DNA of 64,000 nt from Bradyrhizobium sp. Tv2a-2 (GTDB lineage: Bacteria; Pseudomonadota; Alphaproteobacteria; Rhizobiales; Xanthobacteraceae): NCBI RefSeq assembly GCF_000472425.1, contig NZ_AXAI01000022.1:1-64000 (forward strand), written 5' to 3'. Below, piece after piece: positions 1 through 8,865 of the stretch. Within the stretch, counting starts at the first letter, position 1. The number at the start of each line of letters is the position of its first letter. The notes under the pieces were generated by a model. It saw only the letters and a program-made list of their open reading frames with translations, searched no databases and was not told the origin of the DNA. The translations under genes were made by a program, and so were the position numbers.

Positions 1-171
1 CAGCCCATCCACGCCTTCTGCGCGGAACCGCTTGACCCATTTGGCGACAGTCTTTGGCGTAACGTTGAACTGGCACGCGGCGGCTGCCTTGCTCAGCCCG
101 CCTTCAACAACGCATCGCACCATGGCCTCTCGACCTTTGGGCGTCAGTGGCGCATTCTTGTGAGTGTCCAT
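1..171 (-). mobile_element. IS481-family transposase, N-terminal fragment cut by the window edge
   Basis: The first 57 codons of a transposase begin at an ATG at 169-171 and run off the left edge. The product starts MDTHKNAPLTPKGRE and continues with a helix-turn-helix region (GGLSKAAAACQFNVTPKTVA) typical of the N terminus of IS481-type DDE transposases. The catalytic DDE core lies outside the window, so it cannot be told whether the element is intact. The TGTG-rich stretch at about 190-205 could be part of its terminal inverted repeat, but the other end is not visible to confirm it. The family call rests on recognition of the N-terminal sequence. Confidence 0.8.
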
Positions 172-258
172 TCGGTCCCCCGCGAATCACTGTGTGTTTG
201 GTGACATCAGCGTTCACGGCACGGGCCGAATGGACAACCTCCTGAAAGTTCACAGCTA

Positions 259-360
259 GAGCATGATCCGGAAAAGTGGGTAGCGGTTTTCCAAAAAGAT
301 CATGCTCAATCAAAGACCTAAAGCGCGATGACGAGTCAACCAAATCTCATCGCGCTTTAG
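259..360. repeat. Paired palindromes: dispersed repeat (259-307) and 14-bp perfect hairpin (318-360)
   Basis: GAGCATGATC at 259-268 pairs with GATCATGCTC at 298-307. The block from CTAGAGCATGATCC to AAAAGTGGG is repeated almost exactly at 59966-59990, so this is a dispersed element. Just downstream, CTAAAGCGCGATGA at 318-331 is a perfect inverted match to 347-360, giving a 14-bp stem with a 15-nt loop. The pair lies between the transposase fragment and the 3' end of the DUF2059 gene and may end leftward transcription, though no T-run follows. Confidence 0.85.
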
Positions 361-387
361 GGGCCCGCGTGGCGGGCTCGCGCGGTT

Positions 388-876
388 CTAGAGCTTGTGA
401 CCCTTCTGGCGCAACGCATCGGTCAGCCGGGCGCGCAGTTCATCTGTCGCCTTGCGGCTGATGTCCTGGCCGATCTGCGTGGTCTGCTGTCGCAGGCCTT
501 GCGATATTCGGAGCAGCTTCTGGCCGACCGGTTGATGGTAGAAGTTATCCAGCTGCCGCAGCTCGTCGAGCGTGAAGTTCGTCGCATAAAGGGTCGCAGC
601 TTGCTCGATCATCTGGTTGTAGAAGGGCGTATAGGCGTTTGCGATCATCGCCGCCATCGAATCATAATCCTGCTCGATTTCCGGCCGGTCCTGCGTCACG
701 ACAGGCTTCAAGCTCAACAGGATCACCGGCAGCAGCGCGCGGTATTGATCGGCCAGCCCCATGGTGGTCACGAGGTTCCGCGCCGTGGTCATGGCCTCAG
801 GCGAGGGCGTTTCCGCGGCTGCCGGCAGAGCGAGGCACAGCAGCAGGGCTGAGATCAACGACAGATATCTTGACAT
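388..876 (-). CDS. DUF2059 family secreted protein
   Basis: The 162-residue protein has a clear Sec signal peptide (residues 1-21, hydrophobic core LISALLLCLALPAAA, cleavage near AAA-ET) and so is likely periplasmic. The rest is helical and matches the DUF2059 pattern: a region around YTPFYNQMIEQAATLYA followed by FTLDELRQLDNFYHQPVGQK, which is the family's most recognisable stretch. No catalytic residues are known for this family and the function is unknown. The start is backed by AGGAG about 7 nt upstream. It lies 12 nt downstream of the opgC-like gene on the same strand and is probably co-transcribed with it. Confidence 0.85.
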   Translation of the reverse strand: MSRYLSLISALLLCLALPAAAETPSPEAMTTARNLVTTMGLADQYRALLPVILLSLKPVVTQDRPEIEQDYDSMAAMIANAYTPFYNQMIEQAATLYATNFTLDELRQLDNFYHQPVGQKLLRISQGLRQQTTQIGQDISRKATDELRARLTDALRQKGHKL

Positions 877-888
877 GTCGCGCTCCTG

Positions 889-2079
889 TCACGCCTTCGC
901 CGCTTCGACCGCGGGCATCACGGGCTCCTCGTCCTCGAGCACCTGCACGAAGAGGTCGGGCACCTCCCGCGCGCGATCTAGAACCCAGGCGATGCCGATC
1001 ATGATCACGATGCCCAGGAGGCTCACGGCGAGCTGCTCCCAGGCGCCCTTGGTGTATTGCGTCAGGATCCAGTGCGCCGAAAACGACAGGAACACGCCGA
1101 TGCAGAAGAGCGGCAGCGAATGGCGGCCGCACAGAACGGCGGGATGAAGCCATTTCGTGTACAGCGGTTTCCAATGGCGCGTGACGATGGAGGTGACGAT
1201 GACGGCAAGCGCGAAGAAATGGGTCAGGCGCAGCATGTCGAGGTCGGTCTTGTCGATCGGATAGATCACCTTGATCATCCATTTCGGCACCAGCGCCCCG
1301 AGCGCGGGAATGTGCCAGGTCATCACGATCAGGAAGGCGAACAACAGCCAGAGACAGGCGATCGTCATGCCGAGCTTCGACCAGATGAGCGAGGCGTATT
1401 TCCCGATCTCCCCGGAGCCGCACCAGGCGGCAAACACGAACAAAAGCTGCCAGCAGAACGGGTTGAAATACCAAGTCGCGCCCGGCGGGTAGGACGCGAT
1501 GTTCCAGTCGAAGATGCGGGAGGGAATATACAGCAGTATGGAAGCGAGCAGCGTCAGGTTGGGCCGGCGGGTCAGGCACCACACCATGAAGGGCGCCGCC
1601 AGGACCAGCACGATGAAGAGCGGCAGCACGTCGAGATTGACCGGCTTGTACCGCAGCGTGAGTGCCTGGCCGATCAGGACGTCCGGGTGCTGCAGGAAAT
1701 TATGGACGTTGAACTCGTCCTCGTACATCGGATTGTCGAAGCGGCGCACGGTGCGCGCGATTTGCGCGGTGAAGATCAGGAATAGCATGATGTGGGCGAC
1801 GTATAGCTGCGCCGCCCGGGTCCACAGCCGCTTCAGCGCTGCCATGAACATACCGTCCTTGACGACGGGCACGTAGATGAAGCCGACCAGGTAGCCGGAG
1901 ATGAAGACGAAGAATTCGGCCGCGTCGCTGAAGCCGTAATTGCGCAAGGTGAGCCAGCCGACCACGTCGTGCGGAATGTGGTCCAGGAAGATCATCCACA
2001 GTCCGATGCCGCGGAAGAAATCGAGCCGCACGTCGCGCTGGATCGGGTCGTACAGCCCTGTCGAAATCCGCTTGATCAT
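889..2079 (-). CDS. opgC: OpgC-type membrane acyltransferase
   Basis: The 396-residue polytopic membrane protein has about ten hydrophobic segments. The N terminus (RDVRLDFFRGIGLWMIFLDH, residues 15-34) carries the D-FRG and DH signature of the OpgC/acyltransferase-3 group, followed by the FFVFISGYLVGFIY segment. OpgC proteins add succinyl groups to periplasmic osmoregulated glucans. In rhizobia the glucans concerned are cyclic, so the exact acceptor here is unknown. A strong ribosome site (GGGAGGG) precedes the ATG. The gene heads a probable two-gene unit with the DUF2059 gene. The C terminus ends in a short charged cytoplasmic tail (VLEDEEPVMPAVEAAKA). Confidence 0.85.
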   Translation of the reverse strand: MIKRISTGLYDPIQRDVRLDFFRGIGLWMIFLDHIPHDVVGWLTLRNYGFSDAAEFFVFISGYLVGFIYVPVVKDGMFMAALKRLWTRAAQLYVAHIMLFLIFTAQIARTVRRFDNPMYEDEFNVHNFLQHPDVLIGQALTLRYKPVNLDVLPLFIVLVLAAPFMVWCLTRRPNLTLLASILLYIPSRIFDWNIASYPPGATWYFNPFCWQLLFVFAAWCGSGEIGKYASLIWSKLGMTIACLWLLFAFLIVMTWHIPALGALVPKWMIKVIYPIDKTDLDMLRLTHFFALAVIVTSIVTRHWKPLYTKWLHPAVLCGRHSLPLFCIGVFLSFSAHWILTQYTKGAWEQLAVSLLGIVIMIGIAWVLDRAREVPDLFVQVLEDEEPVMPAVEAAKA

Positions 2080-2225
2080 GGCGCCCTCCCATTTTCAATA
2101 GCGCGCCGGGTGGGCGGCGCGAACAACAACGAAATGAGATTATAACCAAAATTCCAAATCCAAATCCTAGCCAGATTAGCGGTACGATCCAAGGTCGCTT
2201 ATTGACTTGAATCAAGGTCGGCCGG

Positions 2226-3698
2226 TCAGGGCGCCGTGTGCCGGTGCGTCGCAATCCCGCATGTCGCAAGGATATCGCGATAGAGCTCGGCATAGCGGCT
2301 CGCGCGGTTGCGCCAGGACACGTCCGTCGTCATGCCGTGCCGTTGCAGGCTTTGCCAGGCCGGCTTGTCGTGGAAGGTGACGCTTGCCCGGCGCAGCGCG
2401 CCCGCGAGATTGTCGGCTGTGACCGGGCCGAACTTGAAGCCGGTCGCGCCTGCACCCGCTTCGTCGGCATCGACGACCGTGTCCTCGAGGCCGCCGACCC
2501 GCGCGACGATCGGCACTGCCCCATAACGCAAGGCACATAGCTGGGTCAGGCCGCATGGCTCGAATCGCGACGGCACCACGAGCGCGTCGCTGCCGGCCTG
2601 AATCAGATGGGCGAGACGTTCGTCATAGCCGATCACCACCCCGATTCGGCCCGGATGCGCCTTCGCGGTCGCCACATAACCGTCCTGAAGGTCGCGATCC
2701 CCGCTGCCGAGGAGCGCCAGCTGCATCCCTTCGCCCAGGATGGTGTCGAGATTTGCGAGCAGGAGGTCGAGGCCTTTCTGCCAGGAGAGCCGGCTGATGA
2801 CGCCAAGCAGCGGAGCGTCCGGCTTTGGGTCGAGCCCGAACCGCCGCTGCAACGCGACCTTGTTGGCAGCGCGCCGCGACAGTGCGTCGAAACCGAAGTG
2901 TGCTGCGATGTCGGGGTCGGTTGCCGGATTCCACACCGCGGTGTCGATGCCGTTGAGGATTCCGCTCAAGGCAGCCGCGCGCTCGCGCAACAGGCCGCCG
3001 AGCCCCATGCCGCCTTCATCAGTCTGGATTTCCTGCGCATAGGTCGGCGAGACCGTGGTGATGCGATCGGCGAACTGCAGGCCCCCCTTCAGGTAACTGA
3101 CCTTGCCATAATATTCGACACCGTGGACGTTGAAGGAGTCCGGCGGCAAGCCGATCGTTCCAAGCATCTCGTAGGGGAACAGGCCCTGATAGGCGAGATT
3201 GTGCACCGTCATCACGGTGCCGGGCCGCGGGCCCGAATGATAGTGCAGGAAGACTGGCGCCAGCGCCGCCTGCCAGTCATGTGCATGCACAATGTCGGGC
3301 ACAAGCGGCGTGATGGCCCCGAGCGCGATATCAGCCGCCATGCGTGAGAGCGCCGCAAAGCGCAAGGCATTGTCCGGCCAGTCCTGGCCGTCGGGCCCGA
3401 GATAGGGGTTGCCGGGCCGCGCGAACAGGTGCGGCGCGTCGAGGACGAGGAGCTCCAGTCCCTCACACGTGCCGCCCAGGAGGCGCGCCGTCCCGCCATA
3501 GAAACTATCCAACTGCAGGAGCGTGTTGGCCGCAGGCAGCGCCTTGAGGATATCGGGATAGCCGGGCACCAGCGTTTTGGTCGCGACGCCGCAATCCGCA
3601 AGCGCCGCCGGCAAGGCTCCGGCGACGTCGGCAAGGCCGCCGGTCTTGACGAGAGGATAGATTTCCGAGGCGACCGAAAGGACGCGAAGCAGCGTCAT
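2226..3698 (-). CDS. glgA: Glycogen synthase (ADP-glucose type)
   Basis: The 490-residue GT5 family glycosyltransferase extends alpha-1,4-glucan chains from ADP-glucose. The N terminus carries the ADP-glucose binding motif YPLVKTGGLADV (residues 15-26). The starch-synthase catalytic domain fills the first half (HAHDWQAAL, MTVHNLAYQGLFP) and the C-terminal GT domain shows ISRLSWQKGLDLLL, the acceptor and nucleotide contact region SRFEPCGLTQLCALRYG and the loop VARVGGLEDTV. Length is normal. Its ATG overlaps the glgC stop by 4 nt (ATGA), so the two are translationally coupled. No glgB, glgX or glgP is beside it in the window. Confidence 0.97.
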   Translation of the reverse strand: MTLLRVLSVASEIYPLVKTGGLADVAGALPAALADCGVATKTLVPGYPDILKALPAANTLLQLDSFYGGTARLLGGTCEGLELLVLDAPHLFARPGNPYLGPDGQDWPDNALRFAALSRMAADIALGAITPLVPDIVHAHDWQAALAPVFLHYHSGPRPGTVMTVHNLAYQGLFPYEMLGTIGLPPDSFNVHGVEYYGKVSYLKGGLQFADRITTVSPTYAQEIQTDEGGMGLGGLLRERAAALSGILNGIDTAVWNPATDPDIAAHFGFDALSRRAANKVALQRRFGLDPKPDAPLLGVISRLSWQKGLDLLLANLDTILGEGMQLALLGSGDRDLQDGYVATAKAHPGRIGVVIGYDERLAHLIQAGSDALVVPSRFEPCGLTQLCALRYGAVPIVARVGGLEDTVVDADEAGAGATGFKFGPVTADNLAGALRRASVTFHDKPAWQSLQRHGMTTDVSWRNRASRYAELYRDILATCGIATHRHTAP

Positions 3699-4960
3699 GC
3701 ATTCAGCCTGTCGATCATCGGCTGGGTGATGAGCGAGATGCCTTGCTGTGTGGTGCGGAAGCGCCTGGCATCGAACTCGGGATCGTCGCCGACGATGAGG
3801 CCTTCGGGAATGTTGACGCCGCGGTCGATCACGACGTTCTTCAGCCGCGCGGAACGTCCGACGGTCACATAGGGCATGATGACGGCGTTCTCGACGCTGG
3901 CATAGGAATGAATGTGCACGCCGGTAAACAGCAGCGAGCGGCGCAGCGAGGCGCCCGAGATGATGCAGCCGCCCGACACCAGCGACGCCACGGCCTGGCC
4001 GCGGCGGCCTTCCTCGTCATGTACGAATTTGGCCGGTGGCGCGAGTTCTGAATAGGTCCAGATCGGCCATTCGCGGTCGTACAGGTCAAGCTCCGGCACC
4101 ACGTCGGTGAGGTCGATATTGGCCGACCAGTAGGCGTCCACCGTACCGACATCCCGCCAATAGTAGGCCTGCCGTTCTGTTCCGGACCTGACGCAGGACT
4201 GGCTGAATTGATGGGCGACGGCGCGGCCGTTCTTGACGATGTAGGGGATCACGTCCCTGCCGAAATCGTGGTTGGACGACGGATCGGCCGCGTCGCGCCG
4301 AAGCTCGTCGAACAGAAATTTGGTGTCGAACACGTAGATGCCCATGCTGGCAAGCGACATGTCGGGCTTGCCGGGCATCGGCGGCGGATCGTCCGGCTTC
4401 TCGATGAAGGCTTTGACCAGACCGTCTTCCTCGATATGCATGATGCCGAAGCCTGAGGATTCCGCGCGCGGCATTTCGAGGCAGCCGATGGTGACGTCGG
4501 CGCAACTCTCGACATGCTGCTTGAGCATCAGCTCATAGTCCATCTTGTAGATGTGATCGCCGGCAAGCAGGACGATGTATTTGGAGCCGTGCGCTTCTAT
4601 GATGTCGATGTTCTGGTAGACCGCGTCCGCCGTGCCGAGATACCAGTTGGCCTCGGAGACGCGCTGGCTGGCGGGCAGGATGTCAAAACTCTCGTTGCGC
4701 TCCGGGCGGAAGAAATTCCAGCCCATCTGCAGATGCCGGATCAGGCTATGGGCCTTGTACTGGGTCGCGACCGCGATGCGGCGGATGCCGGAGTTGACGG
4801 CGTTGGAGAGCGCAAAATCAATGATGCGAGTCTTGCCACCGAAATAGACCGCGGGCTTGGCGCGCCGGTCCGTCAGTTCCAGAAGCCGGCTGCCGCGACC
4901 GCCCGCGAGCACGAAGGCCAGCGCGTTGCGCGACAGCGGCTCGTTTCCGACGCTACGCAT
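3695..4960 (-). CDS. glgC: Glucose-1-phosphate adenylyltransferase
   Basis: The 421-residue enzyme makes ADP-glucose from ATP and glucose-1-phosphate, the committed step of bacterial glycogen synthesis. It has the nucleotidyltransferase motif LAGGRGSRLLELTDRRAKPA (residues 18-37), the Mg/substrate region LLAGDHIYKMDY, and FIEKPDDPP for glucose-1-phosphate binding. The C-terminal left-handed beta-helix contains VGRSARLKNVVIDRGVNIPE. The start is fixed by an excellent ribosome site (GGGAGGAA) 4-10 nt before the ATG. It is the first gene of the glgC-glgA pair. Enzymes of this family are normally allosterically controlled by glycolytic intermediates; nothing in the sequence shows transcriptional control. 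Confidence 0.97.
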   Translation of the reverse strand: MRSVGNEPLSRNALAFVLAGGRGSRLLELTDRRAKPAVYFGGKTRIIDFALSNAVNSGIRRIAVATQYKAHSLIRHLQMGWNFFRPERNESFDILPASQRVSEANWYLGTADAVYQNIDIIEAHGSKYIVLLAGDHIYKMDYELMLKQHVESCADVTIGCLEMPRAESSGFGIMHIEEDGLVKAFIEKPDDPPPMPGKPDMSLASMGIYVFDTKFLFDELRRDAADPSSNHDFGRDVIPYIVKNGRAVAHQFSQSCVRSGTERQAYYWRDVGTVDAYWSANIDLTDVVPELDLYDREWPIWTYSELAPPAKFVHDEEGRRGQAVASLVSGGCIISGASLRRSLLFTGVHIHSYASVENAVIMPYVTVGRSARLKNVVIDRGVNIPEGLIVGDDPEFDARRFRTTQQGISLITQPMIDRLNA

Positions 4961-5298
4961 TCCATTCCTCCCAATTTAGCTCTGACTCCCGAAATCGTCT
5001 CTTGTTCCGGCGGCGCTTTGCCGGGAGCCAATGGAACCGATTGTAGCCATGGGATTGGCGGGTCGGGAAGGGGGAGGGCTGTCATTCCAGGCCTCTGTTG
5101 GCCACGGACACGCAATCTCGTTCTTGCGGCCTCGTTCTCGCGGCGCTTTTGGCGCGTCAGGCTTGACAGGAAGTCGCGCTCGCCGGACGCGACGCAGAGC
5201 GGCGATGTCCAGCGCCCCGCATCTATCGAGGGATTCCGCCGGTCATGCCGCGGCCGTCGCCGGGGCGCGACGGGAGCGGACGCAGCCAGCTACGACCG
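4961..5298. other. Gene-free stretch upstream of glgC
   Basis: These 338 bases hold the glgC ribosome site at the left end and presumably the glgC promoter. No coding region with plausible composition, no hairpin with a T-run and no recognised operator was seen. Confidence 0.6.
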
Positions 5299-5841
5299 TC
5301 AGCGATGGCGTACGCTGTTCATTTTGTTATTGGACGCAGCCACCCCACCTAGCCGCCGGCCTCTCGCCGTGCTCGCTACGGCGCGCCTGACCAGCGCCTT
5401 CAACTGCGCGATCCGCTGCTGGCCCCATCGCCAGATTTCGGATGATGTCACCCATTCATGAAACCGCATCCACGGGTGGTAGAGCATCACAAAGGTTGGA
5501 ATCTGCATCAGGCGGTCACGGGTCAGCCTGAACAGGCGCTCGACCAGGGTAATCTTCAGGATCTCTCCTAGCGCAATGGTCAACACGCCTGAGACGACAT
5601 GACCGGCAGCCACGAGAAACGCGCCGATTGGCTTCACAGGTTCAAGTATCACGACTGGGACCGAGAAGAGGGCGAGCGCTGGATATGGGCGCAGCCGGGC
5701 GATCCAGGCGTAGAGTGGTTGCAGGATTCGCAGGCCTCCGATCCACGCCGACAACGGACGTGCCACGGATTCGAACACCAGATCGGCGACGAAATAGATC
5801 GTCACGAGGGCATAGCCCAGACATTTCAGCAGACGCTTCAT
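5299..5841 (-). CDS. Hypothetical membrane protein
   Basis: The 180-residue protein is not from a family I can name. It has an N-terminal hydrophobic segment (LGYALVTIYFVADLVF, about residues 6-21), a second hydrophobic stretch (PALALFSVPVVILEPVKPIG), and a third (GAFLVAAGHVVSGVLTIALGE), followed by an amphipathic, arginine-rich C-terminal half with conserved-looking tryptophans (HPWMRFHEWV, EIWRWGQQRI). The reading frame is open further upstream, but the ATG at 5841 is preceded by AGGAG at a good distance and is the better start. It is monocistronic, with no functional hint from neighbours. It is likely an inner-membrane protein with a cytoplasmic tail. Confidence 0.7.
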   Translation of the reverse strand: MKRLLKCLGYALVTIYFVADLVFESVARPLSAWIGGLRILQPLYAWIARLRPYPALALFSVPVVILEPVKPIGAFLVAAGHVVSGVLTIALGEILKITLVERLFRLTRDRLMQIPTFVMLYHPWMRFHEWVTSSEIWRWGQQRIAQLKALVRRAVASTARGRRLGGVAASNNKMNSVRHR

Positions 5842-6005
5842 TGTGGGTCGCTCCTGCCGACAGAACGCGATCCGCGCCGTTCCGGTTCCGCTCGTGACAA
5901 CCACGCTCGCGAAGGCGCAAGCGGTAACATGGTCTCGGTCGCGCCCCGACTCTGTACCCAGGCGGACGCACAATCAAGGGCGTCAGGGTCGCAGGGGTCG
6001 CAGCC

Positions 6006-7865
6006 TCAGGGCCACGCACCTTCGCTGTCCTGAAGTTGACGACCGGCCTCCAGCCTGGCAACGCCTGCATCGGTGGGGCGACCGTCCTGTCGTATCAAAT
6101 GAAAATCGCCGCGCGCCACGGCGAATATCTGGAGCGGACGATCATAACCCCTGATGGGGCGCACACCGAGGGGGGCCAGCGCGACGCTGTCCTTCACCCG
6201 GGTGGCAACAACCGGATCCAGGAGAATCTGCGTGTCTTTCGCCGTGCCGCAAAGCCGCGACGCCAGATTTACAACGTTTCCGACCGCTGTGTAGTCGATC
6301 CGGCCTTCATAGCCCACGGTTCCAACGATAGCCGGTCCCATCGCGATACCGACGCCGAAGCCGATCGCATGGCCCTTGGCACGCCAGCCGGTGACGAGGC
6401 CTTGTACCGCTGCCTGCATGTCGATCGCGAGCCTGACGCCGCGCAGCGCTGGATTCTCGCAGGCGACCGGCGCGTTGACGAGAACCATCACCCCGTCGCC
6501 GCCGAAGCCGGTCAGCGTTGCTTCGTGGCGGGTGACGACCGCTCCGACGGCTTCGTAATATTCCGAAAGCACCGTCATGAGCACATCGGGCTCGGCGCGG
6601 GCAGCGAAGGCCGTGAAGTCGCGCAAATCACCGAAGACCGCGACGATCTCACGCCGCTGTCCATCCAGCATCCGCGCATCGGACTGCTCCACCAGTTCAG
6701 CAACCTGCGGTGCAAGGAATCGTTTGAGGCGGTTGATGCGTTCGGATTTTTCCTTCGAGACTGCCAGCTCTTCCGCCATTTCGTTGAAACGATTTGCCAA
6801 TTGCTCCAGTTCGTCGCCGCTCGACATGGCGATGCGATGCTCGAAATGCCCGGCGCCGATCCGCTGCACGCCGTCCTCCAGCTGCCGGATCGGCCCGGAC
6901 ATGCGGTGAGCCAGCCAGTAGGCGAGCGCAGCCGCAACCAGGGCGCCGACGACGATGAGAGCCAGCGAACGCCACAGCGTGGCGCGGATGGATGCGAACG
7001 CTTCCGAAACGGGCTGTTCCGCAATCACCGTCCAGCCCACATTGTCGGCACGCACCGAGACGGCGACTACTGGCTCGCCTTTATCGCCTGTGGTCACGAC
7101 CGCCGCCCCTTTCGCGGCGGCAATGGCGGATTTGAGCCGATTGAGGTCGGCCGAGCCAGCATCCCCGCGCAACACCCTGCTGATGTCGGGGTGGGCGATC
7201 AGGCGTCCGGAATCGTCGACGACAAAGGCGCGGCCGGTGTGGCCGATTGCGATCGAAGCTATGACATCCCAGATGAGCTTGAGATTGATGTCGGCGATGG
7301 CAATGCCGTCGGCCGCGCGATTTCCGGCAACCGCGATTGTCATGTAGGGCTCGGAAGCGCGCCGATACGACAGCGGGCCGTACCAGATCTTGTTGGTGCG
7401 GGCGCCGAGGACCGCCGGGTCCGCCGCCATGTCTGCGCCTCGACCCGTTCTGTTCAGGCCAAATCTGGATACGAAGGCGCGCTCAATTCCACTCTGGTCA
7501 ACCAGCGTGATCGAGACGATTGCGGGGACCTGCTGCAGCAGGCGCTCGGCATCGATCTTGTGGGAGTCCTCTTCACCTGCGATCCACGGAAACTGGACAA
7601 CCCAGCCGATCTGATCGCCGATTCCATCGATGAAGGTTTGTATCCGGTCGGCCGCCGACCGTGCGTCGGCCTGAAGAAGCTCATTGAGGTTGAGACGCTG
7701 GTCGCGGTAGCCGAACCACGCCTCGCCGGCGGCGCCGATGACGAGGGGTACGACCACTGCAACAAACAGCGTGACGAAATATTTCAGGAAAAGGGAGCGA
7801 CGCTGGCGTACGACTGGAGAAATGACTTTGTCAGAATAGCGATCGTTCCGTAACAAACCGGACAT
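6006..7865 (-). CDS. Receptor-type class III adenylate/guanylate cyclase (Cache-HAMP-cyclase)
   Basis: The 619-residue protein has a first membrane helix at about 26-46, a periplasmic Cache-like sensor domain (about 47-300), a second helix near 300-322, a HAMP linker (PIRQLEDGVQRIGAGHFEHRI) and a C-terminal class III cyclase domain. Metal-binding aspartates sit in AVFGDLRDFT (about 408) and GFGGDGVMV (about 455), and the transition-state Asn/Arg pair is in GNVVNLASRLC. The lysine that usually precedes the second metal Asp (K-x-I-G-D) is replaced, so base specificity is uncertain. The start at the ATG 7863-7865 is chosen because GAGGT lies 5 nt upstream; a TTG five codons earlier is possible. 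It follows the substrate-binding protein gene after only 7 nt. Confidence 0.9.
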   Translation of the reverse strand: MSGLLRNDRYSDKVISPVVRQRRSLFLKYFVTLFVAVVVPLVIGAAGEAWFGYRDQRLNLNELLQADARSAADRIQTFIDGIGDQIGWVVQFPWIAGEEDSHKIDAERLLQQVPAIVSITLVDQSGIERAFVSRFGLNRTGRGADMAADPAVLGARTNKIWYGPLSYRRASEPYMTIAVAGNRAADGIAIADINLKLIWDVIASIAIGHTGRAFVVDDSGRLIAHPDISRVLRGDAGSADLNRLKSAIAAAKGAAVVTTGDKGEPVVAVSVRADNVGWTVIAEQPVSEAFASIRATLWRSLALIVVGALVAAALAYWLAHRMSGPIRQLEDGVQRIGAGHFEHRIAMSSGDELEQLANRFNEMAEELAVSKEKSERINRLKRFLAPQVAELVEQSDARMLDGQRREIVAVFGDLRDFTAFAARAEPDVLMTVLSEYYEAVGAVVTRHEATLTGFGGDGVMVLVNAPVACENPALRGVRLAIDMQAAVQGLVTGWRAKGHAIGFGVGIAMGPAIVGTVGYEGRIDYTAVGNVVNLASRLCGTAKDTQILLDPVVATRVKDSVALAPLGVRPIRGYDRPLQIFAVARGDFHLIRQDGRPTDAGVARLEAGRQLQDSEGAWP

Positions 7866-7872
7866 GCCGACC

Positions 7873-8865
7873 TCATTCAATCACCTTGCTCGCGCGAAAC
7901 AGGATGGAGGACATGGCGCTCTCGACACCGAGGGCCTTTGCAGTCTTTAAGTTCACCGTCAGTTCAAATCTCGTGGGCCGCTCGACGGGAAGATTGGCGG
8001 GCTTTTCGCCGCGCAAGATCCTGTCGGCATAGGTCGCAAGCCAGAAATAGGTGGCGCGCTGGTTCGCGCCATAGCTCAAAAGCCCGCCCGCTTCGCAATA
8101 TTCGCTCCAGCCAAACATCGATGGCCACTTCCGCGCAATGGCAAACTCGGCAAGCTTGGTCCGATGCACCATCGTCACGGCGTCCGGGAACACAAGCATC
8201 GCGTCTGCGTGCGCATTGCCGGCCTGCTCGATCGCCTTATCGATTTCACGCGTGCCAAAGAAAGGAACATACACGGGATCCATACCCAGCGCCTGAGCGG
8301 CCTGCCGCGTCGTCCGCCATTCCGATTGTTCTCCCGGGTGATTGGTGTTCGAAATCACCGCGAGCGTTCGAAGCTTGGGAAAAATGTCCTTGAGCAGTTC
8401 AACTCGCTTTCCCGCCAACTCGAGTGAGAGAAAGCTCGAGCCTGTGAAATTGCCGCCCGGCTGTGCCATGCTCTTGACGACGCCAAGCTCGACGGGGTCG
8501 CCGCTGAGGGCAAATAAAACGGGAACGTCTGTTACGGCCGTCATTGCGCGGGTCGCCGGTCCGCTCGATACCGCCAGGTCGATGTTGCCTCCCTTCAATT
8601 CGGATATCACCTGCCGCAGCGCGCCGGGATCGCCGGCCGCGTAATGCAGCTCGAAGACGACGTCTTTTCCTTCAACATAGCCTCGCTCGCGCAATCCTTC
8701 CCGAAAGCCATCCAGGAACGGGTCGGGCCGGGATTCGGTCGACACCCAGAAGATGCGATAAACCTTCTTTGGCTGCTGTGTCGGCTGCTGCCCGCGCGCC
8801 ATGTGCGGCCAGATCACCGCACCACCTGCAAGCGCGATGAAATCTCGCCGCCTCACGGGAGCCAA
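7873..8865 (-). CDS. ABC-type substrate-binding protein (ABC_sub_bind family), orphan
   Basis: The 330-residue protein begins MAPVRRRDFIALAGGAVIWP, a twin-arginine-like export signal ending near ARG-QQ. The mature part has the features of the ABC_sub_bind (DUF534) family: VYRIFWVSTESRPDPFLDGFREGLRERGYVEGKDV at the start, then LRQVISELKGGNIDLAVSSG and FALSGDPVELGVVKSMAQPGGN. These proteins usually bind small organic ligands. No permease or ATPase gene is nearby, and the next gene, 7 nt downstream, is a receptor cyclase, so a sensing role is more likely than transport (inference). The start codon is TTG (8863-8865) with AGGA close upstream; a GTG three codons later is an alternative. Confidence 0.88.
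   Translation of the reverse strand: MAPVRRRDFIALAGGAVIWPHMARGQQPTQQPKKVYRIFWVSTESRPDPFLDGFREGLRERGYVEGKDVVFELHYAAGDPGALRQVISELKGGNIDLAVSSGPATRAMTAVTDVPVLFALSGDPVELGVVKSMAQPGGNFTGSSFLSLELAGKRVELLKDIFPKLRTLAVISNTNHPGEQSEWRTTRQAAQALGMDPVYVPFFGTREIDKAIEQAGNAHADAMLVFPDAVTMVHRTKLAEFAIARKWPSMFGWSEYCEAGGLLSYGANQRATYFWLATYADRILRGEKPANLPVERPTRFELTVNLKTAKALGVESAMSSILFRASKVIE

Noticed and set aside
6036..7853. 605-codon open frame on the + strand opposite the cyclase gene
   Set aside because: The minus strand codes a clear Cache-HAMP-cyclase protein. The opposite frame has an Arg/His/Asp-rich composition typical of antisense in GC-rich DNA and no motif.
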